The notes beneath the pieces are model-generated. The model ran no database searches, was not told the DNA's origin, and saw only the letters and a list, made by a program, of their open reading frames with translations. A stretch of 64,000 bases of DNA, from positions 1 to 64,000 of the forward strand of contig JAAYBR010000106.1 of the NCBI GenBank assembly GCA_012730045.1. Reading direction: 5' to 3'. The translations under genes were made by a program, and so were the position numbers. Positions 34,238 to 43,284 of this stretch are shown one piece after another (the stretch's first letter is position 1; each line of letters opens with the position of its first letter). Origin of the DNA: Candidatus Hydrogenedentota bacterium. GTDB lineage: Bacteria > Hydrogenedentota > Hydrogenedentia > Hydrogenedentales > CAITNO01.

Positions 34238-36663
34238 TCCAGACCGCGACGAGATGCCTGTCCGCATGCTGCGTTCTCCTGGTGGTCATCCTGCTGTCCC
34301 CGGCCTCCCGGGCGCAAACAACGCGGCCCATGCCCCGTTTGGGCTACGCCTTCCCGGCCGGCGGCCAGCGGGGGGAGACCTTCAATGTGCTCCTCGGCGG
34401 ACAGTACCTTCAGGGGGCGTCGGAGGTGCATGTCACTGGGACTGGTGTCGGGGCCGCGGTGGTGACCCACTACCGCACCATCAGGAACTTGAAGGCGGAA
34501 CAGCGGCGGGAACTGACGCGGCAGATGAACGCCGCCCTGTCGAGGCATCTGGACCGCATGCCCCCGGAAGACCCCGTGGCCCGCCGACTCCGCAACCAGC
34601 TTGCCTGGCGCGGGAAGGCCCCCGCCCCCCCTCAGGTCATCACGGAACAGACAGGGGAGGGGGGGCTGCCGCCCCATCCGCTGTTCGAGAACATCGCGGA
34701 CAAGAGCCTCAAGGAGCTGCTTCATCTGCATCTTGAGGTCGCGAACTTCCGCCGGCGTCAACCGAACGCGCAAATCGGAGAGATGATCCTGGTGGCCGTT
34801 GCCGTCGCCCAGAACGCGGAGCCGGGGGAACGCGAACTTCGCGTGGTGACGGCGGCCGGCATCTCCAACCCCGTGCGGTTCCAGATCGGAACCCTGCCCG
34901 AAGCGGGCGAGGGGGAACCCAACGATCCCAACCTGCCGTTCCCGCTTCCGGAGGAGCCGCCCCTGGAAACACCGGTGGTGGTGAACGGCCAGGTCATGCC
35001 GGGCGATGTGGACCAGGTCCGCTTCCGCGGCGCCGCCGGACAGCGGCTCGTCGCGATGGTGTCCGCCCGCGCCCTGCTGCCCTTCATGGCGGACGCCGTG
35101 CCGGGCTGGTTCCAGCCCACCCTGCGCCTGTTTGGCCCGGACGGCACGGAATTGGCCTATGCGGACGATTTCCGGGACGCCGCAGACCCCGTGCTGCACC
35201 ATGTCCTGCCGAAGGACGGCGAGTATGTTCTGGAAATCCGGGACGCCGTCTACCGGGGCCGCGAGGATTTTGTCTACCGTCTCGCGCTGGGGGAGCTCCC
35301 CTGTGTCACGGCGGCCTTTCCCCTCGGAGGGCGCCTGGGGGAACAGGCCACGGCGACCCTCTCAGGCTGGAATCTCGGCGGCGCACCCACCCTTTCCTAT
35401 GACACCGCCGGTCAGCCGGGGGACATTCTCGCCGTTGCGCCTCCCTTCCCCACCGGGCCCGCCAACAGCATTTGCTATCAGGTGGGGGCGCTCCCCGAAT
35501 TGCTGGAAACCGAACCGAATGACACGGTGGGCGGCGCGCAGTCCGCAGAACTTCCCGTGACAGTGAACGGACGCATCGGCTTTCCGGGTGATGCTGATCT
35601 CTTCAGGATAGGGGGACACGCCGGGGAGGCGGTGGTGGTGGAGGTCACGGCCCGAAACCTCCAGTCGCCCCTGGACGCCCTGATTCGTCTGCGCAACGAA
35701 GCCGGCGACACTATTGCGTTTAACGACGATGTCATGGAGAAGCGCGGGGAGCTCCATGTGGGGCTGGGAACACTCACACAGGGCGCGGATCCATTTCTGG
35801 AGGCTGTTCTCCCAACGGACGGCGACTACTGGGTCGAGGTGACGGACGCCCGCCGTCACGGGGGCACGGACCACGCCTACCGACTCCGCATCAGCGCCCC
35901 GGCGCCTGACTTCGCCCTGTTCATGACCCCGTCCTCCCTTACCATCCCCCCCGGCCGCGACGCGGTCTTCACGGTGCACGCTCTGCGCCGCGAGGGCTTC
36001 GCCGGGCCGATTGACGTGTCTCTGACAGGCGCGCCGCCGGGCTTCCAGGTGACCGGCGGACGCATTCCCCAAGGCTGCGATTCCGTGCGCATGACCCTTT
36101 CCGCGCCCGCGCGCGGCATCAGGGACGTTTTCCCGCTCACACTGGAGGGGTGCGCGGTGTCTGGGGAAACGCGCGTCTGCCGTCCCGTCCGGCCCGCTGA
36201 TGATGTCATGCAGGCTTTTCTCTACCGGCATCTGGTTCCGGCGCAGACCCTCGTTGGAACTGTTCGCGGAAAAGTCCTCCCCGGCCGGGTGCGCCTTTCC
36301 GCCGGAGAACCCGTCTCCCTGTGTTCCGGAGGAAAGTGCGAAGTCGAAGTGCTCTGTCCCAGGGGCTTCCCTCCGCAGGAGACGCGCCTCCAGCTCAACG
36401 CGCCTCCAGAAGGGGTCTCTCTGGAAGGATTCGAGCGGACACCACGGGGATTCCGGTTCCGGATATCCCTGGCGGGCGCCGCGCTCCCGAACGGGTATGA
36501 GGAGAACCTCATTGTGGAGGCCGTGGCCACGGTGAACACCAAGACCAAGGCGGGCAAAGAGGAAATGCGGGAAGTACTCCTGGGGGTACTTCCCGCAATC
36601 TCCATCCGTGTCGTGGAACCGCAGCCAGCCTCTCCCGGCGGCGCCGCTGTCAACGCGTCGTAG
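34234..36663 (+). CDS. Secreted protein with pre-peptidase C-terminal (PPC) domains
   Basis: An 809-residue secreted protein: signal peptide (about 1-27), an N-terminal Ig-like region, at least two PPC-type beta-sandwich domains (about 245-350 and 430-555; note the paired VNGQVMPGDVDQVRF / VNGRIGFPGDADLFRI and DGEYVLEIRD / DGDYWVEVTD), then C-terminal Ig-like domains. No protease domain or catalytic motif is visible. PPC domains assist secretion and substrate binding in other bacteria. Its start overlaps the DUF1501 stop by 4 nt (ATGA), giving translational coupling, so the three cassette proteins are probably made together. Confidence 0.8.
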   Translation: MIQTATRCLSACCVLLVVILLSPASRAQTTRPMPRLGYAFPAGGQRGETFNVLLGGQYLQGASEVHVTGTGVGAAVVTHYRTIRNLKAEQRRELTRQMNAALSRHLDRMPPEDPVARRLRNQLAWRGKAPAPPQVITEQTGEGGLPPHPLFENIADKSLKELLHLHLEVANFRRRQPNAQIGEMILVAVAVAQNAEPGERELRVVTAAGISNPVRFQIGTLPEAGEGEPNDPNLPFPLPEEPPLETPVVVNGQVMPGDVDQVRFRGAAGQRLVAMVSARALLPFMADAVPGWFQPTLRLFGPDGTELAYADDFRDAADPVLHHVLPKDGEYVLEIRDAVYRGREDFVYRLALGELPCVTAAFPLGGRLGEQATATLSGWNLGGAPTLSYDTAGQPGDILAVAPPFPTGPANSICYQVGALPELLETEPNDTVGGAQSAELPVTVNGRIGFPGDADLFRIGGHAGEAVVVEVTARNLQSPLDALIRLRNEAGDTIAFNDDVMEKRGELHVGLGTLTQGADPFLEAVLPTDGDYWVEVTDARRHGGTDHAYRLRISAPAPDFALFMTPSSLTIPPGRDAVFTVHALRREGFAGPIDVSLTGAPPGFQVTGGRIPQGCDSVRMTLSAPARGIRDVFPLTLEGCAVSGETRVCRPVRPADDVMQAFLYRHLVPAQTLVGTVRGKVLPGRVRLSAGEPVSLCSGGKCEVEVLCPRGFPPQETRLQLNAPPEGVSLEGFERTPRGFRFRISLAGAALPNGYEENLIVEAVATVNTKTKAGKEEMREVLLGVLPAISIRVVEPQPASPGGAAVNAS

Positions 36664-36690
36664 CAGGCGCGCCCGTCCGGTCTGGCGGCC

Positions 36691-37704
36691 TCAACTCACG
36701 TCGAAGCCCGCCGCGAGCAGGCCGAGAAGGTTCGCCACGGCCGGCGTGACGGGCGCGGTGCCTGGATAGCGAACAAACTCGCAGTGCCCGTCCATGTAAA
36801 GGACGTTGCACCCGCCCGGCAGGTGGTTGAACACGCTGAGGCCCGCCCCGGAACCGATCAGGTCGCCCATGATCGGCAGGGTGCTCTGCGCCATGGCGCT
36901 GGCCCCCGGATTGTTGATGTCCGTGATCAGGAACCGCTCAATCCCCTCGCGGATGCGGTGGATGGTGGTCTGGCCCCCGTTGCCGGCCGGCGGCGTCACC
37001 TCGTAGTCGTCATCCATGGCCTGCCGGGCGGGCGACTCCAGCTGCCGGTTTGCCGGGTTAAGCAGTGACGGGAGAAGTTTGGGGAGAAGGAACTCGAAAA
37101 GCTGGGCAAGCTGCACCGGAACATTTTCGGCGAGGGCCCGCGAGACAAGGGCCGGGTCAATGTCGGGAAAGGCCGCCGGCACGGCGCTTGCAAACGCCGG
37201 CGCGCACGCGCTCAGCAGCGCCTCATATTCCGGGCGGCTGTCCATGCGGTCAAACACCCACCCAAGATAGGCGTAACTCTCCTGCATCATGAACGCCCGC
37301 GCCTGGATCCACGTTTCCCCCTTCTGATAGGTGCGGTCCAGAAAGTTGCTGTGCCAGGTCTGGTCGCCGGGATTGTCGCAGCAGTACAGCATGTCCACCG
37401 TGCCGTGGGAATCCGACGGGCAGATCAGAATCGCCACGTCTGTCAGGTACTCAGGGTACGTGGAAAAGGGGTCGGCGGCAAAGGCGACATAGGGCCACGA
37501 CGCCACCGGTGGAAAGGAGCCGCCCTTTGCCTCGTTGGCATACATTTTGAAAATGATGCCCCACTGCTTAAGGTTGTTTTGGCAGCTGGAGCGCCGCGCC
37601 GCCTCGCGCGCCCGCGCCAGTGCCGGCAGAAGAATGGCCGCAAGAATTCCAATGATTGCGATGACAACAAGAAGTTCGATCAGGGTAAAACCGGTCCTTC
37701 GCAT
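36691..37704 (-). CDS. DUF1559-type pseudopilin (paralogue)
   Basis: A 337-residue paralogue of the protein at 20085. It has the same prepilin leader ([12 protein letters not shown]) and [18 protein letters not shown] segment, a shared [14 protein letters not shown] stretch, and [18 protein letters not shown] near the end with the H-x10-DG spacing. The middle parts differ, including a longer acidic/hydrophobic insert (about 150-240), so the two may display different surfaces. I start at ATG 37704, with AGGAGGAG 7 nt upstream; the frame to 37755 is too long. A strong promoter (TTGACA, 17 nt, TATTCT) lies at 37797-37825. It is monocistronic. Confidence 0.9.
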   Translation of the reverse strand: MRRTGFTLIELLVVIAIIGILAAILLPALARAREAARRSSCQNNLKQWGIIFKMYANEAKGGSFPPVASWPYVAFAADPFSTYPEYLTDVAILICPSDSHGTVDMLYCCDNPGDQTWHSNFLDRTYQKGETWIQARAFMMQESYAYLGWVFDRMDSRPEYEALLSACAPAFASAVPAAFPDIDPALVSRALAENVPVQLAQLFEFLLPKLLPSLLNPANRQLESPARQAMDDDYEVTPPAGNGGQTTIHRIREGIERFLITDINNPGASAMAQSTLPIMGDLIGSGAGLSVFNHLPGGCNVLYMDGHCEFVRYPGTAPVTPAVANLLGLLAAGFDVS

Positions 37705-37796
37705 AATAGTGCTCCTCCTGGCACACATTACCCCGACGGAATCCCCGCCTCCCATGAGACGGAAACTGCGGACGAGGATCCGTGTGTTTTCACAAT

Positions 37797-37825
37797 AGAA
37801 TAGACCTCCTGCTTGGAATTGTCAA
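37797..37825 (-). promoter_or_regulatory. Promoter of the second pseudopilin gene
   Basis: Minus strand: TTGACA (37820-37825), 17-nt spacer, TATTCT (37797-37802). Consensus -35 and a fair -10, with transcription starting about 85 nt before the ATG. Confidence 0.7.
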
Positions 37826-37992
37826 CACCCCCGTCCCAGGACTTCCCGAATCGCCGGGCAGAAGGGGGCTTCGCGCCGTCTTCAAGCCAACGGCGAACGT
37901 CCGCAAGGGGCCGCTTGCGCGCCCTCTTCACCGGGAATGCGGCCTGGGCAGGGGATGTTATGGAGGCTGCTCCAAATGAAAAGGAGGCGCGC

Positions 37993-38784
37993 ATGACCGC
38001 GTACTTGGTGGTCTGCCTTGTGTCGCTGCTCACCTCCGGCGTCACCCTGTATTCCGGGTTCGGGCTGGGCACCGTGCTTCTGCCGGTGTTCGCGCTCGTC
38101 TTCCCCCCGGAGACCGCCATCGCGGCGACGGCCCTCGTGCACGGGGCCAATAACGTGTTCAAACTGGCACTGGTCGGCGCCAGGGCGGACCGGGGACTGG
38201 TCCTTCGCTTCGGGCTGCCGGCCATCGCGGCGGCTGCCGCCGGCGCGGCCGCCATGGGGTATGTTTCCCATTTCGGCGAGATCGTCCGGTACAGTGTCGG
38301 ACCGCGCGAGGCGGTGGTCACACCGCTCAAACTGGCCATGGCGGGGCTCATGGTGTTCTTCGCCGTGTTTGAGCTTCTGCCCCGGCTGCGCGCGCTTCGC
38401 TTCGACCGCAAGTATCTTGTCTTGGGCGGCCTGCTTTCGGGGTTCTTTGGCGGGTTCTCCGGACACCAGGGGGCTCTGCGCTCCGCCTTCCTCGTGAAGG
38501 TGGGCGTTTCCACCGGGGCTTTTGTGGGCACCAACGCGGTGATCGGCTTCCTGGTGGATGCCGTCCGCATCGCGGTCTACGCCTGGGTGTTTCTGGCGGC
38601 GGGGGAGGGCAGCCCCATCGCCCCCGGCGAATGGCCCCTGATCCTTGTGGCGGCTCTGAGCGCCTTCGCGGGCGTCCTGCTCGGCAAGCGCCACCTTCAC
38701 GCGGTGACCATGGGAACGGTGCAGACCCTGACCGGGGGGCTTCTGGTGGCCATCGCCGTCGCGCTGGGGTCGGGGCTCGTGTGA
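37993..38784 (+). CDS. TauE/SafE-family membrane permease
   Basis: A 263-residue integral membrane protein with about eight hydrophobic segments, of the TauE/SafE (sulfite/anion exporter) family. The first half has GFGLGTVLLPVFALVFPPETAIAATALVHG and the second repeats the pattern with GGLLSGFFGGFSGHQGALRS, the family's two-fold repeat. Members export sulfite, sulfoacetate or other small organosulfur anions, or are uncharacterised. A perfect AAAGGAGG lies 5 nt before ATG 37993, which settles the start against the longer frame from 37813. No sulfur-metabolism gene is adjacent, so the substrate is open. Confidence 0.85.
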   Translation: MTAYLVVCLVSLLTSGVTLYSGFGLGTVLLPVFALVFPPETAIAATALVHGANNVFKLALVGARADRGLVLRFGLPAIAAAAAGAAAMGYVSHFGEIVRYSVGPREAVVTPLKLAMAGLMVFFAVFELLPRLRALRFDRKYLVLGGLLSGFFGGFSGHQGALRSAFLVKVGVSTGAFVGTNAVIGFLVDAVRIAVYAWVFLAAGEGSPIAPGEWPLILVAALSAFAGVLLGKRHLHAVTMGTVQTLTGGLLVAIAVALGSGLV

Positions 38785-38843
38785 GACGCACCCCGCCGCC
38801 CCGCTTGGTGTACACTGGATTCCCAACAGGAAAGGGTCGTTTC

Positions 38844-39635
38844 ATGCCGTGCAGACCGTTCATTCTTGCCGCAACGCTTGCCGCCGTGTGCATTGCCTGT
38901 CTCGTCCCCGCCCATGCCGAAGAGGGCGGCGGGGAATATGTGCCGCTGTTCAACGGGAAGGACCTGGAGGGATGGACGCCCAAAATCAAGGGGTATCCCC
39001 TGGGCGAGAACCACGGCGACACCTTCCGCGTGGAGGACGGGGTCATCAAGGTCTGCTACGACCAGTACAAAGCCTTCGATGAGAAGTTCGGCCACCTGTT
39101 TTACAAGACCCCCTTCACGGACTACCGCCTGCGCGTGGAATACCGGTTCACCGGCGAGCAGGTGGAGGGCGGGGCCGGTTGGGCCTTCCGCAACAGCGGC
39201 GTCATGATCTGCGGGCAGGATCCGAAAACCATGGGCCTCAACCAGGACTTCCCCGCGTCCATCGAGGTGCAGCTTCTCGGGGGCAAGGGCACCGGCGAGC
39301 GCCACACGGTCAACCTCTGCACGCCTGGGACGAATGTGGTGATGAACGGCGCGCTGCACACCGCCCACTGCACCGATTCCACCTCGAAGACCTACCACGG
39401 CGACCAGTGGGTGACGGTGGAAATCGAGGTCAAGGGCGGCAACATCCGCCACATTATTGACGGCGAGACGGTCCTGGCGTACAGCGAGCCGCAGCTCGAC
39501 CCCTCCGACAAGGACGCCAAGGCGCTGTTGGACGCCGGCGCGCCGAAGATCCTGACCGGCGGCACCATCTCCCTCCAGTCAGAAAGCCATCCCGTCGAGT
39601 TCCGCAGAATCGAGATCATGGAACTCAAGAAGTAG
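38844..39635 (+). CDS. DUF1080 (3-keto-disaccharide hydrolase-type) secreted protein
   Basis: A 263-residue secreted protein with a signal peptide ending at AHA-E and a DUF1080 concanavalin-like jelly roll. Family segments include YVPLFNGKDLEGW, FTDYRLRVEYRF, WAFRNSGVMICGQ and SIEVQLLGGKG. Some DUF1080 proteins hydrolyse 3-keto-glucosides or 3-keto-disaccharides; the domain is very common in Planctomycetota and Bacteroidota. The start at ATG 38844 has AGGAAAGGG 8 nt upstream. It lies 59 nt after the TauE/SafE gene; TACACT at 38811-38816 might be its own -10. Confidence 0.85.
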   Translation: MPCRPFILAATLAAVCIACLVPAHAEEGGGEYVPLFNGKDLEGWTPKIKGYPLGENHGDTFRVEDGVIKVCYDQYKAFDEKFGHLFYKTPFTDYRLRVEYRFTGEQVEGGAGWAFRNSGVMICGQDPKTMGLNQDFPASIEVQLLGGKGTGERHTVNLCTPGTNVVMNGALHTAHCTDSTSKTYHGDQWVTVEIEVKGGNIRHIIDGETVLAYSEPQLDPSDKDAKALLDAGAPKILTGGTISLQSESHPVEFRRIEIMELKK

Positions 39636-39658
39636 GCTCCTGCGCGGCGCCCGAACTG

Positions 39659-41512
39659 TTATTGAAGTGCGGCGATGTGCTCCGCCGCCGCGCGCCGGAT
39701 CTTCTGCAGCGTGGAGGTGCGGAGGACTTCGTCTTCGCGGGGTTGCCGGCTCATGGGGTTGTGGAAGGGAAGGGCCTCCACCAGCGCGGCGATCTCTTTT
39801 TCCGCCCGGTCCGCGCGCTTCTGAAGGCGGGGGCTTCCGCCGGCGCGGGCGGTCCTTACCGCCTCCGCCAGCGTGTGCAGGTACAGGTAGTCGTTGTACC
39901 CCTCGCGCAGGGCCTCCCACGCCACTGTCGGGATCGAGCCCTGATAGCTGCTCCAGTCGTTGGGACGCAGCAGGTGCGGGTAGACCGTTGTCTGGTCCTT
40001 CGGCTCGGAATCGTTCTCCGGCGCGCCGTCGAAGTCGTTGAAGGGATCCGCGTGCGGGCGGCTGAAGGTCCAGGTCACCTGGCTCTTGGCGCCCGTCTTC
40101 CAGAAGAACAGCCCCGCCCCGTAGCGGTTGAAGAACAGGCCGGACTCCTGCGGGTACGGGTTGGAGTAGCAGCCCGTGCCGTACCACCAGAACTCTGCGC
40201 CGCTCTTTTCGCACGCCTCGCGGGCCTCCCGCGCCCGCGCCTCCTCCGAAACCAGTCCGGAGACAAAACAGGGGGCGGTGAGGAACTCCGCAGCCTTCTC
40301 CAGGAAGTTGATGTTGAAGAAGGTGGCGTAGGTAAGCGCCCCGGCGGCGTGCCAGCACTGGTACTCCTGGATGGCGAAGGTGTTGTCCCCCGTGGGCTCG
40401 TCCACCCCGTAGAAATACCACGGCGCCCCGGCGTCCTTCGTCGTCTCGACAATCACCCGCGCCGCGTCCGTCACGCCCTTTTTAAGCGCCTCCGGCCAGA
40501 CGTCCTTCGACAGGTCGCATTCCAGGCCCAGCCCCTCGCGCACCCGCGCGGGGATTCCGCTGAAGGAGCACACGTGCGGCCCCGTCATGCCGACAGTCTG
40601 GCAGCGCTCGACCAGCGTGCGGTAGGGCGTGTCGTCAAACGTGATGCGCCCGTCCGCCATTCCCGACAAGTCCAGGTCGCCGAAAGGCACGGACACCAGG
40701 CCGTTGAACCCGTGGGCGGCAAAGTCCCGCAGGTCGCCCATGACCTGCTCCTCGCTCATCGAACTCCAGCGTCCCTCATCGCAGTACAACAGCCAGTGCT
40801 TATCCTCCGGATGCGTCAGGCGGAAGGGGAGTATCTCCAGCGTGAGGGGAAGCACCAGCGCCTTTCCCCCCACTCCGCCCAGGGAAAGCGAGCCCTTGTG
40901 ACGGCCTGGGGCCGCGTCCGCGCGCGCCGACACCGTCAGCCAGATGCCCGCCGTGGCGCCTTTCTTGAGGTCAAAAGGCTCCTCTTTCAGCACCCCGTCC
41001 TTCACCGGAACCGTGCGGTTTCCGCCGGAGAAGGGGAGCAGCAGCTCCGGCACAATGGTCCACCGGCGGGACTTCCAGCCGGTCCGCTGCGGCCAGCAGT
41101 GCAGGTGCCGCAGTTCCACCGACACCGGCGTGTCCTTGGTGTCCACCGCCGCGCAAAGTTTCTGAAAGTCCCTCACCGCGTGGACCCCGACCCATACCGC
41201 GGTGGTCTCGCCGGGCGTCACAACCGCCTCCAGCCCCTTCACCCGTTCCTCCTTCTTCGGCACCCGGTCGGGCACATACTCCCCCGGATCGTCTGTTTGG
41301 AAGGCGATCAGCCCCGCGCCGGACTCCGCCCGGGACGGTTTCGGCGCCGCCCAGTCCCTGCCCGGCGCCGCGGTCATCTCCACGAACGGCTCCCCCTCGT
41401 CCACCACGTCATAGACGACCCCGCCGATTTCCACGGGCGCGGCGAACGCCGCAGGGAACAAAACAAAGAGAAGAAGAAGAGTCCCAGCACACACACCGGC
41501 ACGCGTACCCAT
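39659..41512 (-). CDS. DUF4091 secreted glycosidase-like protein
   Basis: A 617-residue secreted protein with a signal peptide (about 1-24), N-terminal beta domains (30-250) and a TIM-barrel-like C-terminal half with a DUF4091 region near the end (WEALREGYNDYLYLHTL). DUF4091 proteins resemble GH-clan hydrolases, but few have known activity. An acidic pair in WYFYGVDEPTG is a likely active-site element. I start at ATG 41512, with GGGAGG 8 nt upstream. A weak promoter candidate lies at 41558-41587. It is 23 bp from the convergent DUF1080 stop and 132 bp downstream of the PHP gene on the same strand. Confidence 0.75.
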   Translation of the reverse strand: MGTRAGVCAGTLLLLFVLFPAAFAAPVEIGGVVYDVVDEGEPFVEMTAAPGRDWAAPKPSRAESGAGLIAFQTDDPGEYVPDRVPKKEERVKGLEAVVTPGETTAVWVGVHAVRDFQKLCAAVDTKDTPVSVELRHLHCWPQRTGWKSRRWTIVPELLLPFSGGNRTVPVKDGVLKEEPFDLKKGATAGIWLTVSARADAAPGRHKGSLSLGGVGGKALVLPLTLEILPFRLTHPEDKHWLLYCDEGRWSSMSEEQVMGDLRDFAAHGFNGLVSVPFGDLDLSGMADGRITFDDTPYRTLVERCQTVGMTGPHVCSFSGIPARVREGLGLECDLSKDVWPEALKKGVTDAARVIVETTKDAGAPWYFYGVDEPTGDNTFAIQEYQCWHAAGALTYATFFNINFLEKAAEFLTAPCFVSGLVSEEARAREAREACEKSGAEFWWYGTGCYSNPYPQESGLFFNRYGAGLFFWKTGAKSQVTWTFSRPHADPFNDFDGAPENDSEPKDQTTVYPHLLRPNDWSSYQGSIPTVAWEALREGYNDYLYLHTLAEAVRTARAGGSPRLQKRADRAEKEIAALVEALPFHNPMSRQPREDEVLRTSTLQKIRRAAAEHIAALQ

Positions 41513-41557
41513 CGCATTGACCTCCCAGGTTCCCGCGCCGCCCGGCGCGGAGTTCAC

Positions 41558-41587
41558 AGCGTAGCCGACCCCGACCTGTCCGCTCAA
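41558..41587 (-). promoter_or_regulatory. Candidate promoter of the DUF4091 gene
   Basis: Minus strand: TTGAGC (41582-41587), 18-nt spacer, TACGCT (41558-41563). Modest match; it fits the 18-nt spacing seen at other promoters here. Confidence 0.35.
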
Positions 41588-41644
41588 TTTCTTTCCGGGC
41601 TTGGGGGAGACCTCACCCCTCAACTGCGGGATTCATCGTCTGGC

Positions 41645-42994
41645 TCAGGCGTGGGGCTGGGTCCAGGCGACCTTGACTTCGGGGTGAAAATGGCATTTAT
41701 AGTCGCTGTTCACGCTCGATTCGATTTTCGCGCGGACATAGAGGTCGTCGTGCGCCATGCGGTAGGAGGCCTCGACGCCTTCCACGATATCCACTGTTTG
41801 GCCGATTTCGGGGGAATACACGGGGATGGTGCGCGCCGTGTGGCCTTTCACGGCGGGGGCATCCACGGTCCGGACAGTCTGGTCGAAGCCGCGCTTGGTG
41901 GCGATGAAGCGGATGCGGTAGTTCACGCCGGGCTCCGCCTGGACGCTGACGCGCAGGATCCGGCGGCGGGGCTTGAACGTGATGTCATCCAATGACACGC
42001 CGGTCGAGGCGTAGAAATCGCCGGCGTGCATGGCCTTCAGCAGGGCATCGGCGCTGAGTTCGTTCGCGCGCACCATGACCCAGGCATCGGCAACGCGCTG
42101 GTTCGGGGTGCGGTTGATGTAATAGTGCGTGTCATCGGAGCCGGCGCCAAAGAGCAGCGGCGCGCCCTGAACCGAGCGGAAGGCGTTGACCGCATCCCAG
42201 AAGGAGTCGAGCGTCACGTTTTGGGCGTCGGGATGCGGGGCGAAGGAGGAGCCGCCGTTGCAGACCTCGAAGAACCGGACCTCCGGGTTCTCGATCAGGA
42301 AGCGGGGCTGAACATCCCAGTAAATCCACTGCGGATGGTTCAGCATCAGCAGGTGGGGGCGTTTCATCGCGGCGGCCATGGCAGCCGCCTCCCGGGCCGT
42401 TTGGCGGATCACCGCAGTCTCGTCGAGGCCGCTGTCCTTGAAATCCTTGACCAGCGGCCCGCCTTTCACAAAGGGGAGCACGTCGGGCAGGTTGATGTAA
42501 TTCAGGTGGACATTGACCCCGTCCCGGGCGGAGGTCATTTCAACGCCCGGCATCAGGAGAAACTCTCCGGGAACCTCGGAGCGCTTGCGCATCTCGTCGT
42601 AGGTCTTCAGGCGCACCTGTGTCTTGCCCCCGGACTGCCGGGTCTCGGCTTCCTGGGGGTAGTCGCGGAGGTACGCGTCATAAACGGGCGGCGTGACGTC
42701 CGGCGGCCATTTGGATTCTTCCTTCTCGACGTTTTTCCAGTGGTTCGGGTCGTCCGCGAAAACATTGTGTTCGCTCAGGGAGAGGAAGTTGTAGCCCAGC
42801 TTTTTGTAGATGTCAACGGCCTGCTCCGGGAAGGCGCGGCCGTCCGACCAATAGGTGTGCATGTGCAGGTTGCCGCGGAACCACGCGCCGCCGCGCCCCC
42901 CGCGTCCCGCAGTTTGGCATCCCCCCGCCATCAGGGCCAGCGCGCCCCCCCCCATGACTCCCAGCGCCTGCCGGCGCGTAATCCGCATGCTCAT
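41645..42994 (-). CDS. Tat-exported PHP-domain metallophosphoesterase-like protein
   Basis: A 449-residue protein with a twin-arginine signal (MRITRRQALGVMGGGALAL, Cys26 a possible lipidation site) and a PHP domain: H-M-H-T motif (GNLHMHTYWSDGRAF, about 42-56), S-E-H-N, then VEMTS and GAGSDDTHYY, which supply further metal ligands. PHP enzymes hydrolyse phosphoesters using bound metals; an exported form suggests an extracellular or periplasmic substrate. A C-terminal beta domain (about 330-440) follows. AGGAG lies 7 nt before ATG 42994. A strong promoter lies at 43061-43089. It is not closely similar to the other PHP-like gene (9090). Confidence 0.8.
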   Translation of the reverse strand: MSMRITRRQALGVMGGGALALMAGGCQTAGRGGRGGAWFRGNLHMHTYWSDGRAFPEQAVDIYKKLGYNFLSLSEHNVFADDPNHWKNVEKEESKWPPDVTPPVYDAYLRDYPQEAETRQSGGKTQVRLKTYDEMRKRSEVPGEFLLMPGVEMTSARDGVNVHLNYINLPDVLPFVKGGPLVKDFKDSGLDETAVIRQTAREAAAMAAAMKRPHLLMLNHPQWIYWDVQPRFLIENPEVRFFEVCNGGSSFAPHPDAQNVTLDSFWDAVNAFRSVQGAPLLFGAGSDDTHYYINRTPNQRVADAWVMVRANELSADALLKAMHAGDFYASTGVSLDDITFKPRRRILRVSVQAEPGVNYRIRFIATKRGFDQTVRTVDAPAVKGHTARTIPVYSPEIGQTVDIVEGVEASYRMAHDDLYVRAKIESSVNSDYKCHFHPEVKVAWTQPHA

Positions 42995-43060
42995 TCCGAA
43001 ACTCCTCTCCTTGCTGTCATGCGCGCAGAGTGCGCGACAAACAAAGCGTATGCCGCTGCG

Positions 43061-43089
43061 AGTATAGCCTGCAAAAGGGTCCGTTTCAA
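43061..43089 (-). promoter_or_regulatory. Promoter of the exported PHP gene
   Basis: Minus strand: TTGAAA (43084-43089), 17-nt spacer, TATACT (43061-43066); leader about 60 nt. The rest of the 290-bp gap up to 43284 shows no gene. Confidence 0.75.
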
Positions 43090-43284
43090 GAGGACATGGC
43101 CCCCAAACGCCAGATAGAAACCGTCATGGACAGACTCAAGAGTAGGCACGTCATTGCGCGCAGGGCCTGAAGCACCCTCGCTCTCACCCCGGCCCCGGTC
43201 TCACAATGCCTTCTCCGGCGATCAGGGAAGCCGCGTACAAGGACACGCAACGTCAGGCGTGGAGTTCGTAACCCCCGTTTCCCG

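Noticed and set aside
42995-43284. Small gene or attachment site between the PHP and AbiE genes
   Set aside because: No frame with start, ribosome binding site and plausible composition, and no repeat of the tRNA-Asn 3' end.
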